DNA from: Pleodorina starrii
Lineage: Eukaryota > Chlorophyta > Chlorophyceae > Chlamydomonadales > Volvocaceae
NCBI GenBank assembly: GCA_030267565.1
Contig: BRXU01000006.1
Coordinates: forward strand, 484,001-548,000
DNA: 64,000 nucleotides
Direction of reading: 5' to 3'
How positions within the stretch are numbered: the first letter of the stretch is position 1; each line of letters begins with the position of its first letter. A model generated the notes under the pieces. That model was not told the origin of the DNA. It saw only the letters and a program-made list of their open reading frames with translations, and searched no databases. A program made the translations under genes and the position numbers. Positions 35,601 to 46,259 of the stretch are shown piece after piece.

Positions 35601-38600
35601 GGAGGGTCGCCTGGCCCACATCGACGCGCGCGCCCGTGACGGCGAGTCGGAGGTGGAGGTTCTGCGGCAGCAGCTGGGTGCCGCCCACGAGTCGATCCGC
35701 GGCCTAGCCGGCGAGGGCTCCACGTTGCGCGACGAGCTGCGGGCGGCCAGCGAGGACCTGGAGATGTTGGTGCGGGAGAACCAGGTGCGGGAGAGCGGAC
35801 TGGGTGCGAAGGGGAGGACAGGGACGAAGAGGCGAGTACAGGGGGAGGGAGCGACCGGCCCTGCACCCTCACCCGCCCCACAGCCTCCCCCACCCCCTTC
35901 CCCGAACCGCTTCATCACCACGCGCGCGCGCCGCGCGCTCGTTTCATTTCTGCTGGAGATATCAGGTAATCCTCAGGTACTATCCCAGGTAACTGCGTTG
36001 CGTCCCCTCGCCCCGGGCCGTTTTAATTATTCACCCGTACCGTACCGCTCCATCACCGTCTTTTTCCTGCGTTGCGCAGCACTTGGCCGGCGAGCTGAGC
36101 TCCGTGGCTGGTCAGCGCGACGCCGCCGTGGAGGAGTCCCGGCGTCAGAGCGCGCGCGCGGTGGCTGCCGAGCAGCTGCTGCGGGCCAAGGAGGTGGAGG
36201 CGGAGGACGTGCGCCGCGTGTACGAGGCGCTCGCCTTGGAGCACCGCAGGTGGGTGGGTGTGTAGGTTTACAGGTAGGTAACCTGGTTGCGGAATGCGCA
36301 ACCCCCATACACGAACAACTAGCCATGCGAGCTGGGGGGGGCCCAAGGGTCGGTGGGGAGGGAAGCTCGGGAGCGCGGGAGCGGATTGATTGTAGGCTGG
36401 TTTCGTGTGTTCTTAGGGGCACTGAAGGGGTTTATGCAACTAAAAGACGCAAGTCGGAAATGTGTTCTGGAGTTGGCGGAGCACTCCTCGCCGCCGCTGT
36501 CCTGGCGCCGTGAGTGTCGCGCACCTCTCTTTTGAATTCTTTGCACCGGTGCCTTCGCCGCTGCGGCGTTCCCCCGGCCCTCTCGCCCACGTCCGCCCTC
36601 CAGGTTGCAGAGCGGCTGCAGTGCGTTGGAGCGGGAGGGGGCCATGCGGGAGGCGGCGCTGCAGGTGGGTCGAGTCGGATCGACCGGTCAGGTCAGATCA
36701 GCGGGAGGGAGCGGGGGTAAGAAAGAACGAAACCGCGCCGATGGAGCGGAGGCGACGTCCTCTGCACTTCTTCCGAGGAAGGGGGAGGGAGTGTCTAGCT
36801 GTCGACTGGGTCCCTGGAGCGCGCGTTCCTGCGTGGAAGGGCCAACCCCTGCGCGACACCGCCTAGCTCGTGGGCAGCGCTGCGCTGCGCTCCACTCTCC
36901 GTCCGCTCCGCCGGCGATGGCGATGGTGCGCAGTGGACCCCGCCCTCCTGCCCTGGGGCAGAACAACCTGGGCCTGCATCAGTCCCTGAAACCCAACCGG
37001 CCGCTCCTGCCCCCATCGGCTAGCAAGCAAACCCCTCCCCCCCCGGGACACACCTTGATTCGTGCCTTTCCGCTTCGTGGTGCCTGGTGGCTGCTGCAAC
37101 CAGTACCAATTTCGCATTGCACATATACAACCCCCTCCCTCCCTCCCTCCCCATCTTGCCTGCAACTACAGGCCAAGGCCTCGGAGGTGTCGAGCCTGGC
37201 TGAGGCTCACAGGGGCGCCCAGGCCACCATCAACCAGTACGTCATGGACCTGCAGGTAGGAGGGAGCGGGGCCAGGGATTGGGGGGAGGGTACAGAAAGA
37301 AGATGCCGCAGCGAAGGGACGGAGACGGCGTTAGCCGGGGAGGGGAGAGGGGGCAGGCAAGCAGTCTAGAAGGACCAACACGAGCAATGGCCGTGTGCGG
37401 GTCGCCCGGCCGTATGCTGCACATTGTCGCAGTTGAGGGGGAGGGTGGCGCGTTGTAGGCGAGAGCTGGGAACCTGGGGCCCTTGCCGAGCTCTGCCACG
37501 AGCACCGTGCCGTAACCCCCATTCCGAAGTCTCCGCCTCCTCCCGGTCTCGACCGGCCGCAGGCGTTTGAGCGGCAGGTTGACAGCCTGAGCCGGCAGCT
37601 GTCTCAGACGGAGGCGGATGGCGAGGAGCTGGTGCGGCAGCGGGAGGGGCTGCTGGAGGAGATACGGGCGGCGCAGCAGGTGGGGGCGTTGCGGGGGAGG
37701 GGCGTTGCGGGGGCGGGGACAGGGGCCGGACCGGCACCATGCAGGGGGAGGAACGAAGCTTACTCGATCGCGTCGAGGACATTTATGGCGCTGGTTTTAG
37801 GCTGCCGGACCATTGCAGACGAGCAGACCCACGGGTCTCTTTGCGTCTTGCGGAAGGAAGCCACCCCATCGGCAGCACCCGAGAACAAACCCATCCACTT
37901 GCCTCTGCCCTGTCCTCCCTTCCCTGTTCCCACCCTCATCTGACTACACACTCATACTGTCATACAGCCGTTTAGCGGTTACGGGCTCCGGCCCATCTGT
38001 GGATACCTTCCTTTCCTTTCCTTCCTTTCCCCGCAGGTCCGCCTGGGTCTGGAGCGGCACCGCGAGGAGCTGCAGCGGCAGGTGGCTGCGTTGGACAGTC
38101 AGGTGGCCATCGGGCGGGCCCGGCTGGACGACGCGGCGGCGGAGGCGGCGAACCTCAACCAGCGACTGGCGATGGAGCGGAACAGGCAAGAAGTGGGGTC
38201 GGGGCAAATGATGGAAGGGCCGGGAAGGGGGCGGGGGGCAGGAATACTATGAAATAATGGGGGGCGAGTGGAAAGTGGCGGACAAGAGTGCTTATCCGGG
38301 GGTTTCTGGAGGCTCTGGCGATGGAGCCGTGCCCAACGGAAGGCGGATTGGATGCGGGAGCAAGAACGGGTTTTTTGAAGGAAACTCAAAACCGCGCCGT
38401 TGGGTTTGTTATCTCTCGAGTACCGTAACCTGCATGTCGGCTGCCAGGGCCTGACACACCCGCGAAACCTGCGCGCCTTCCCATGCTTTCGCTCCCTGCC
38501 CCTTCCGCCCTTCCCTGGTACGGCAGGGTCGCTGAGCTGGAGGGTCTTCTGGCGGGTATGCGGGCGAGGGAGTTCCGGGTGGAGCTGGCTAGCGACCGCA

Positions 38601-41600
38601 GCGGGGGGCAGCTGGCGATGCTGGGCGAGCGGAACAAGGCGCTGGAGCAGCAGGTGGGCCGGAGGGAAGGTAATCCACGTATAGGCCGGAGGTGGGGGGC
38701 CGGCTGTGGGGCTGGGCGGGGAAAACGGGTACTGCAGCGAAGGGAAGGAGACGGCGGGGAAAGGGAGGAGAGGGAGGGGGGAGCGAGGGGGAATGACGTC
38801 CATGGTGGGGAGGGCAAAGGTGGGTTTCCACAGGTTGGGGGAGTTGACACGTCAGCGGGTGGGAAGGTGGCGCGTGCCCGCGTGAATGCAGCTCGAGTGG
38901 GGAGGGCGTGTTCCGACCGCACAGCCTCCTTTTCACGTTCCCCCAGTGCCCAGTCGCTTCAAGTTTCGTTAATCACCACGCGCTCCCTTCTTCCCCGCAC
39001 CTCCTCATCGCCCCCTCCTCCCTCCCCCTCAATCATCCCGCCCTCCTCCCCGCCCCGCCCTCCCCCCCTCCTCCCCGCCCCGCCAGGTTGCCTCGCTGCA
39101 GCACCAGGTGGGGGCACTGCAGGCCAGCCGGGAGGCCCAGGACCGCGAGCTTGCTCGACTCAAGACGGAAGCGCTGGCGCTGACGGCCGCATCGTCCGGA
39201 TCCGGAACCGCCGCGGAACCCCACTCCGCGCGGGACCACCACCGCGAGGAGGGGGCAGCGCCGGACGCAGGGGCGACGTCGCCCGGTGCCGCCTCGTCGT
39301 CCGCCGTGGCTGCAGCGATGGGGGCCCTTCGCGCGCGGGTTTCGGAGCTGGAGCGCCGTAACAGCGAGCTTCTGCAGGAGCTGCGAAAGGTGAGGGCTGC
39401 GAGCGGGAGGGTGGTGAGCTGGCGGTGCGGTTGCAGGCCGATAGGGCGGTCCCTTCCTCCGCTGTCGCAACCCGTGCTGTTGTCGTTTTCGTTGCTGGCC
39501 GTCCTGCCCGCAAGTCGCAACCTGCCCTGCACTGCGAGCCGAACGCGTGCATCGAACTGCGGTCCCCCCGCGCCCTCCCTCGTCACCCCTGCCGCAGCTT
39601 CAAGACACCTGCCGGCAGCAGGACTCGTTGCTGGTAGCGGCGCACAACGAGGCCACCGCCCTGCAGGTGAGGAGGTGATACCAAAAACAAAGACAGCGCA
39701 GCGAAGGGACGGACACGGCATGGAGGTGATGGACGGAGTCGGCGAGGAGGTGATCTGGGGGCGAGGCGCAGGGCGGCCCTGTTTGATTGCGATACAGGGG
39801 CCACAGGCTCGTGCCTGGGTTGCGATAAGGGTCCACAATTGCATGCCGCTTCATCCTTCGCGCCCAGTCCTTTGCCGGACTGCCTACCGGGCACGCGACC
39901 GCATTCTCCGCTTGGGTAATGGAGGGTAAGAAAAACGAATAAACGATACTGCAGCGGAGGGGCGTAGGCGACCGAGGAGGGGGTGCCGTCTGCCGTGAGA
40001 CGGCCCTGCTGCGCCTGAAGGACGATGCTGGGGGCCATTTTACCGCCCGCTCCCACGCTCCTTGCAAGCATGGCAAGCCTTCATTCCCCCGACCTTCATC
40101 TCCCCCCGCCCCTCGCTCCGCTCAACCCAACCCAACGCTGCTGCCGTGCTGCCGGACCGGGCCGGGGGGGGTGGGAACAGTCGGAGCACCGGCGGCTCGT
40201 GGAGCTGGTGGGACGACTGGATCAGGAGAAGGCGCAGCTGGCAGCTGAGGTAGGGAGCCGGAACAAGATGGGGTTGAGGAGGTGGGGTGAGGCGTTAGGG
40301 GCTCGCCACGAACGACGAGGCAGTGCGGGGGGCGCGGGCCGGCCAGTTCATATGGCACGGAGTTGTGGGTCTTCGGGGTCTTGAGGCGGAGGAGGCGGAG
40401 CTAGCGGTGGTTCAAGCGTCATGTGTAGAAAGCAGGGGCGGGCAGGCGGGGCTGCTGGGCAGCACACATTGTGGTAAGGAGAACTGCGCTCGCGGTCACA
40501 GCGCCATGAAGCTGCGCGCTCGGGTTCGCAGCCACGACACTAGGGTCCGCGGGGCAAGTGGGGGGTGGTCGACCAAAGGCTTCCGGTGCCGCAAGCGCGC
40601 CCGGCCCGGGACGGGGCCAGGGAGGCGGGGTCCAGGGGCGCCCCCCTACCTGGCACACAGTGCCGAGACACCTGCGGGCTCCCTGCTGAACCCAGGCACC
40701 GCCTGCTTCCGGCCAATGTCAGTATTTTGCGTGATGTGTCCTTGCCGCGCTGATTGCTGCCATGTCACGGCTCGCACGGATGCGGGCGGTGATGTTGCCT
40801 GTGGCCATGGCCACCTCACCCCGTTCCATTCAGCCCCGCCCTGTCCCCGTCTCACCCCCCCCCCGCAACCCCGGCAGTTTTGCAAGTTGACCTCGCTGTT
40901 CTTTTGCAGATGAGACGGAATTCTTTTGTTACGTTACCGTTCACGGGCTCCGGTCTATACGTGGATACCCCCAACCCCGACCGCAACCTCCGCAGGTGGC
41001 GTCGGCCCGGCAGCACGTCGCCACCGCCGGCCGCAGTCAGTCGCTGATTGAGCAGGAGGTCGCGGCGGGCGTCTCACGGCTGCAGGGCCAGCTCAAGGTG
41101 CGCCGCCCTGCTTGCGTCCACACGGCTACCTTATGACACCGCACCCGTTTGCACGCGTTGTGTCGCCGAGTTGCGACCATGCGAAGGAGCCATGCAGGTT
41201 CGCACGGTCTGCACTGCGTGCCCGAATGCCATGGGCCCAAGCCCCCCAGTGTGCCGTAAACCGCAGCAGCCTCTGGCCTGTCCTTTTTTTCCATGAGCGC
41301 CTCGGAGCGGCTCCGGTGGCGCCTTTCCCCGCCAGCACCTTTACTGTAATTGGCCATTCGCCCACTCCCGTCCCTCCGACCCGCCTGTCCATCTGCCCCA
41401 ACCCTTTCTCTCGTCCTCGCAGGAGGAGCAGGTCCGCCGGCGTCAGGCAGAGCGCGACTTCCTTGAGCTGCTGTCCAGCATCGAGGGGGCGACCGGGGAG
41501 GAGGCGGCGTCGGCGGCGGCGGCGCAGCACGGCGAGAGCGCGACGGCGGTTGCCGTGCGGCGGTTGCAGGAGCTGCAGGTGGGGTGGTGCAGGTGTCTAA

Positions 41601-42439
41601 TGAAGAAATGATGTACTGTATTAAGGGCGGAGAGGGCGGGTGTAAGTGCGCGGCCAAGGTTGGATGCCGTACCCTGCGCTGTGCTGTGCCTTTCCCCCGC
41701 ACGCTGTCGTGGGCGTGGGGAGCATGTCTCACACGAGTTACCTGGGCTTCGGCAGCCGCGTTCGGCCGCTGAACCCTCGCACATGCAGAAAAACGGCGCC
41801 ACCGTCACCCTGGAAGTAATCGATCTGCGTTGGCTTTATCGGAAGCCTGGGGCCCGGGGGGGCCTGGTGCTGGCTTGCAATGTCTTCTGCTCGGCCCTGT
41901 CCGCCCTAGCCCACTCAGCCACCTGGTGCTCCCACCCTTCCCTCCGCATCCCCCCCATCGCCCAAATGGGCCCCCGGTAGGCTCAAGTTGACACGCTGGA
42001 GGGCGAGAAGGCGGGGCTGGAGGAAGCCACCTCCCGCGCCCGACTTACCCTGGCAGCCATGAGCGCGCAGATGGCGGGCATCCAGGCGGAATACGACAGC
42101 ACCAACGCCGCGCTGTCCAGCCTTACCGCACTCGCGGCGGCAGCGGCGACGGCGGCGGCTTCGCCGGCAGCAGCCGGAGGCGCGGGAGGAGGGCGGGGCC
42201 AGGCGCGGTCGGAGACTGGCGGACCCACGCCGCACGCCCAGGGGCGGGGGCAGCTGCAGAGGTCCACGACGACGGAGAGCGGTCGTGGGATGCCAGGGTC
42301 AGTCGCAGGGTCAGCAGGTTCGGGGTTGGGGGCCGGCTTTGGGGTGGTGGGGAGCGCCAGCGGGCCGGCGAGCGGTAGGGGTGGCGGGGCGGGGCAAACG
42401 GGTGTCGGTGTGGCCACACCGCACGGGCTGCGAAAGTAA
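26683..42439 (+). CDS. BLD10: BLD10/CEP135 centriolar cartwheel protein
   Basis: Coiled-coil scaffold that links the SAS-6 cartwheel spoke tips to the microtubule triplets during basal body assembly (family knowledge). I read 31 exons: 26683-26874, 26955-27216, 27326-27379, 27851-27923, 28236-28314, 28615-28743, 29033-29154, 29549-29687, 29920-30024, 30459-30635, 30923-30996, 31272-31446, 31680-31835, 32127-32534, 32795-33134, 34017-34150, 34838-34993, 35190-35275, 35586-35784, 36080-36249, 36604-36664, 37172-37255, 37563-37679, 38037-38185, 38527-38653, 39087-39389, 39598-39666, 40181-40249, 40996-41097, 41423-41578, 41981-42439. They sum to 4,926 nt, or 1,641 residues, with every phase consistent. 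The N terminus (RRKLNALSYTEPLDPSS, then KLVEDLVHTTDS, then WKHHAAEKLQAAEREN) is the CEP135/TSGA10 signature. The middle is Ala/Glu-rich heptad coil. A conserved-looking late segment has ATINQYVMDLQAFERQVDSL. The last about 110 residues are Gly-rich. The 24th donor is GC (see findings). Confidence 0.93.
28369..28414 (+). repeat. Dispersed family D element, copy D5
   Basis: ACGAAAAACGATACCGCAGC and onward, in intron 5 of BLD10, 54 bp after the donor. No clean target-site duplication is seen. Confidence 0.65.
30821..30870. repeat. 26-bp direct repeat, two copies
   Basis: GGCTGCGGCCGACCTTCTTC at 30821 and GGCTGTGGCCGACCTTCTTC at 30847, in intron 10 of BLD10. Confidence 0.85.
33128..33210 (+). 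repeat. Family A element A2 with 9-bp target-site duplication at a splice donor
   Basis: Element 33137-33201 (AATTAAAACGGCCCGGGACG and onward, the longest copy) is flanked by GAGAGGGGT at 33128-33136 and 33202-33210. The left copy is the last seven bases of BLD10 exon 15 plus the GT of its donor. Confidence 0.9.
33904..33925 (+). repeat. Dispersed family B element, copy B3
   Basis: GGGCCTATACGTGGATAACC in intron 15 of BLD10, 91 bp before the acceptor. Confidence 0.75.
35963..36029 (-). repeat. Family A element A3 (reverse orientation)
   Basis: Contains CAGGTAATCC, a CAGGTA variant and CAGGTAACTG, then CCCCGGGCCGTTTTAATTA. It lies in intron 19 of BLD10, 50 bp before the acceptor. No target-site duplication is apparent. 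Confidence 0.85.
37089..37134 (-). repeat. Dispersed family C element, copy C2
   Basis: CAACCAGTACCAATTTCGCA followed by TTGCACATATACAACCCC, in BLD10 intron 21, about 40 bp before the acceptor. The feature is given on the strand that begins GGTTGTATATGTGC. Confidence 0.7.
37283..37344 (+). repeat. Family D element D1 with 8-bp duplication
   Basis: Element 37291-37336 (TACAGAAAGAAGATGCCGCA and onward to GGAGACGGCG) lies between GGGGAGGG repeats at 37283-37290 and 37337-37344, in BLD10 intron 22 just after the donor. Confidence 0.75.
37968..38007 (+). repeat. Dispersed family B element, copy B4
   Basis: GGTTACGGGCTCCGGCCCAT then CTGTGGATACC, ending 29 bp before the acceptor of BLD10 exon 24. 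Confidence 0.75.
38657..38692 (-). repeat. Family B element B2 with 9-bp target-site duplication
   Basis: A short copy, 38666-38683 (GAAGGTAATCCACGTATA), lies between perfect GGCCGGAGG repeats at 38657-38665 and 38684-38692. It is 12 bp into BLD10 intron 25 with its constant end toward exon 25. Confidence 0.8.
38715..38762 (+). repeat. Family D element D2 with 10-bp target-site duplication
   Basis: Element 38725-38752 (ACGGGTACTGCAGCGAAGGG and onward) lies between GGCGGGGAAA at 38715-38724 and 38753-38762, in BLD10 intron 25. Confidence 0.8.
39671..39730 (+). repeat. Family D element D3 with 9-bp target-site duplication
   Basis: Element 39680-39721 (ACCAAAAACAAAGACAGCGC and onward) lies between GGAGGTGAT at 39671-39679 and 39722-39730, four bases after the donor of BLD10 intron 27. 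Confidence 0.85.
39925..39975 (+). repeat. Dispersed family D element, copy D4
   Basis: AAACGATACTGCAGCGGAGG and onward in the middle of BLD10 intron 27. There is only a 6-bp GGAGGG at both sides, so the duplication is uncertain. Confidence 0.65.
40931..40970 (+). repeat. Dispersed family B element, copy B5
   Basis: TTCACGGGCTCCGGTCTATA then CGTGGATACCCCC, ending 25 bp before the acceptor of BLD10 exon 29. Confidence 0.75.
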
Positions 42440-43200
42440 GAAGGGACCAGAGAGGCGGGCGGTGCCGTGGTCGGGGACGGGCACTGTGGTCGTGGTGTGC
42501 TGTCCTCCGGGTGTGGTGACCCCAGCTGGGTAGATGTGCCTGGGTATGGTGACCGGCTGACCGGCCCCAAAGCTCCTGCAGCGCCAGCTACAGATCGATG
42601 TGGCGGAGCGTGCATCCCGCACGCCTGACAGCTGCTTAAGCCGTGATCTGTTTTGAAAGTGTGGCTGAGGGCCGTGGCGATGAAGCGCGGTCGGGCAGCC
42701 CTGCCGGAAACACGATGAGTGGCGCCCTGGACACGAGAGATCAAAGCATGAAGACCTATTGCTACCGGTACCCTTGGAGAGGCCGCTTTGCGTGGAATGC
42801 GTTTCCTGTGAGGCGGGGCAAAGCCACAAATTACCCTTCCGCAACCGGAAGGCTGTCGCAGAGTTAGGAGCTGCTTGGGATGTACTTCTTGCGCTTTGAG
42901 GGTAGCCTTGCTGGCCGGTCTCCTTGAAGGGTTCCGGGAAGAACCTATATGCATAAAATTACACCGGGGCGCCAGCCGGCCGTGAGTCAAGCATCTCTCT
43001 TCAATCCACCCGTGCACGTCAGGCGGCATAGCCCACGCGACGGGTACCCACGCCGATCAGGATCCTAATAAATGTGTTTATAAAACATTCAAATCGTTAT
43101 TTTCGTTCTGCGTACGTGTCGAACAGGACCCGGGTGCTTCGATCGCAACTGCACGAGCACACAGGTAACAGCGCCGTACCGTTACCGCTACTCAGACTAT

Positions 43201-43205
43201 TGTAA
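43201..43205 (+). terminator. Putative TGTAA signal of BLD10
   Basis: TGTAAGC, 762 bp past the TAA at 42437-42439. Confidence 0.45.
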
Positions 43206-44910
43206 GCATCGTCATACGTACACAAAACAAACGACTTGCACTGGCAGCACGACTTGACCGCCGGCATCACCAGCCAAACTACGCTTGCGAACAGCCACCA
43301 GCGCCTACCAGCGCAACCCCTCCACCGTCAGCATACCGTATTGAGACCTTCCCACCAGGTCGCAGCCAACAGGACGCAAGCTTACAAATTTCACGGGGCC
43401 GCCAGGCCGAGCAACCCAGGTGGGCACCTTCATGGCACGAGAAAGGCATTCGCACGCTTGCTCACTAAAAATAAAGCACGCACTTAGGTAATATGAACCC
43501 CATTCACACCCTCGCCGCTGCCAGCATCGCGACTTTGACCACCAACCCCCCACCCCGCGCAATCCAGGGGCATTTTACGACTAAGGGCTGAAAAGCCTAG
43601 CTGTACAGACTCAGGGCTATGGACACGCAAGCGCCGGCTGAACGGGGCCGGGGCAACACCCCATGCTGCCAGCGACCTCCGCGGTGCGCACGCCGCCGCA
43701 CGTGACAGTTGCAACGCAACCCAGACCTCTCACGACGTCACAAGGCTATGGCCGAAACGCCGCAATTCCATTCCATGCATCACGACAGGTGCTCCCACGA
43801 GCCGTGGGGCACGGCGGCCTGTTTCGACCGCAAAAGGCTTCATACGCTGCTCCACCTCTCACCACCGCCCTCGTAATGCAGCACGGCACCCAACCGTCGC
43901 AAATAGCTTACTCACGCGGGACCTCAGAAAAAATTACTAATCATGCGCGCCGGGATAGGAATTAGACATGCTAAGCGTGCCGGCATGCAAGTGCCGAAAG
44001 CAATATACGTCGCTGTCTCTTTGTGCAAAGTACCGTAGCTAAGTGCATTGGCCTTTTGAACAGTGCCTGCAGTGGTGACGACAGAACGCTTGAGGAGCGC
44101 CGAGAGTGAGAGGTGGGGTCCAATGGCCCCTGGTGTGGCGACGCGTATGTATGTGAAGCGCGTTCGCGGGAGCGCCAGGTAACCCACGCCGCAAAGAATG
44201 CCATGTCTGCATCTCACACGCCAAAGCTACTTGATCAAAACGCCACAGCGTCATATTTACTAGCGGCCATCGTGCTCGACCTGTCGCACGCACAGCCCAT
44301 TCCGTGCGGCCAGTGGGCGCGTCACAACACAATTACCATGCCAGCAAAGATGCCAGCAGCCCACGGCGTATGCACGCACCTCTGCCTCCGCATGCAATAC
44401 CCACAGTATGGCCGTCCATGGCCGTCGTGCCCAGAACAAAGCCACGCCGCAGCGAACGCCGTGGCCACCTCCTCGCAGCCAGTGCTGGATGCCTTCATGC
44501 TGCTGCCTACCTGAAGGCGACAACGCCACTGCTCCCATCAGACACCGACACCACCTTCCCCCACCAACTCACGTGGCCCCCAACGCCACCGATTGGCGCA
44601 CAACCAGCACCACCAAACAACGAAGTACGGCACCGGACCAGTGAGTATGCAACCCAGCCCACAGCATGTCTCCCGCTGGTCCCGCCTGCTGCTGTTGCTG
44701 ATGCTACCGTGACTAAAGCCATGGCCATACCGCCGCCCCGTAGGTTAACCAGCCCCGGTAAACTGAAGTCGCGCACGATTTGTCCTTGCAGCAGGCGTCC
44801 ACAACCCCATCATGAGAGCACCGCTTTCCTGCGTTGTTTTTTGCAGGACGGACTCATTCCCAGCTAGGCAGCCGCCAGCATGGCTCCATGCAGCCGAAGA
44901 TACCCCCCTC

Positions 44911-44943
44911 CACACACACACACAACACACACACACACACACA
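44911..44943. repeat. CA dinucleotide microsatellite
   Basis: Uninterrupted CA units except for one missing base (ACACAACACA). Confidence 0.97.
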
Positions 44944-45952
44944 GTGTGCCTGCCCCCCACCCCCCGGGCACACAGCCTCCAGTTATTCACCATCGCCGAT
45001 GCGGCCGTATTTACGCTATACACCCATGAGGTCTATCGGGTGACACACAGCCCACGATGTCTTGGACATGACCAGCTGATACGCTCGTGCACTCTTGATT
45101 AACACTATGCCGTACAGACACAGTTAGTGTGACCACTGCTGCCACCACTACGTTTCTATCTATTCAAAAGGCAGCGGCAGCAGACGCGGCAGCAGCGGCC
45201 CACGCCGAAGAAGCGCTCAGCTCTCAGCCGGTTCACGCTCGAGATTGGGTTCGCGCGTCCTCCACCAAAGATGGTCGGTGGGTGTGATGCAACAAAAGTA
45301 GCCCCAGACGGCACGAAAAGCGCCGCCGGCCGGCCCTCGCGCCGGCTGGCCCCGCCCGACACAGCCTCACGTACGACCGCGCGCCACGCCTGGAAAGCGG
45401 TTGCAGCGATAGCAGCAGCTGCAGCAACTGCTGTCACCCTTCGTAAAGCGCCACACGATACACGTGGTTTTCAAAAGGTTGGATTTTTCCTTCATGGGGC
45501 CCTTCTTGCTGGAAGGTTGGTTAATGCAACATCGCAGGCAGTGCCTGGCTGAACCAGCGTGACCAACTAAACGGCAGCGCGGCCACTGAGGCGAAGCGTG
45601 CGACATGAAGAATGCGTAAACCGCCGCTCTGGGCGCTAAATCACGCTTGCCACGCCCAGCGCAACCCATCCCCCCCACGCCCAGTTGCAGCAGTGTGTGC
45701 GCCGGCATAAATTCGCCCGCGGCGCTACCGCCGCGTCTGCAAGTCTCAAGTACAAAGCGTGCAGTCCGGTTCTTCAGTCTCGCCGGATGGCGCCCAACCA
45801 ACTAGCGTCTCGCCCCATTGCGCTCTCTCTCTGACAACCCCACGCCCCCGCGCTCATTCACGCTCCCCCATATATCCCCGGCGTCCCCCCCCCCGATGCC
45901 GCAGCGCGTCAGACCTAGGCGGATGCTTTGCAGCTGTGCCATGCATACCACC

Positions 45953-45957
45953 TTACA
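45953..45957 (-). terminator. Putative TGTAA signal of the WD-repeat gene
   Basis: Minus-strand TGTAA, about 300 bp past the TAA at 46260. Confidence 0.5.
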
Positions 45958-46259
45958 GTATACGCGCCTTGCATCCACTCCCGGCATGGCCAAGCCCCCC
46001 ACGCGACGCCCCTGGCTGTACCCATCAAACCATCCCAACACAACTCGCCATGACCCCGCCCTTTACCGCCCTGCGCGCCGCTTTGCGCGCACACCTCGCT
46101 GCCCGGGCCCATCTTGGTCCCCTCTACACCCCCCCAACCCGCTTACCGGTAGAAAGCCGCCCGCGACCCTGCCCAGCTCCTTTTGCCCAGCTACCCCACC
46201 TGAGCTCAGTTCCCCCCCGGGCTCCAACCCAAGCCAGCCCAATGAGCAACCTGCCAACC

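Larger units (their letters stand above)
42440..46259. other. Long region between converging BLD10 and WD-repeat genes
   Basis: This holds the BLD10 3' UTR (TGTAA at 43201), that of the WD-repeat gene (TGTAA on the minus strand, 45953) and about 2.7 kb in between. I found no exon with both convincing splice sites and GC3 bias; the longer open frames look like chance. A CA microsatellite lies at 44911-44943. Confidence 0.5.

Noticed and set aside
45156..45552. Ala-rich open frames on both strands between BLD10 and the WD-repeat gene
   Set aside because: No splice context, no family and no codon bias above background; likely chance frames.
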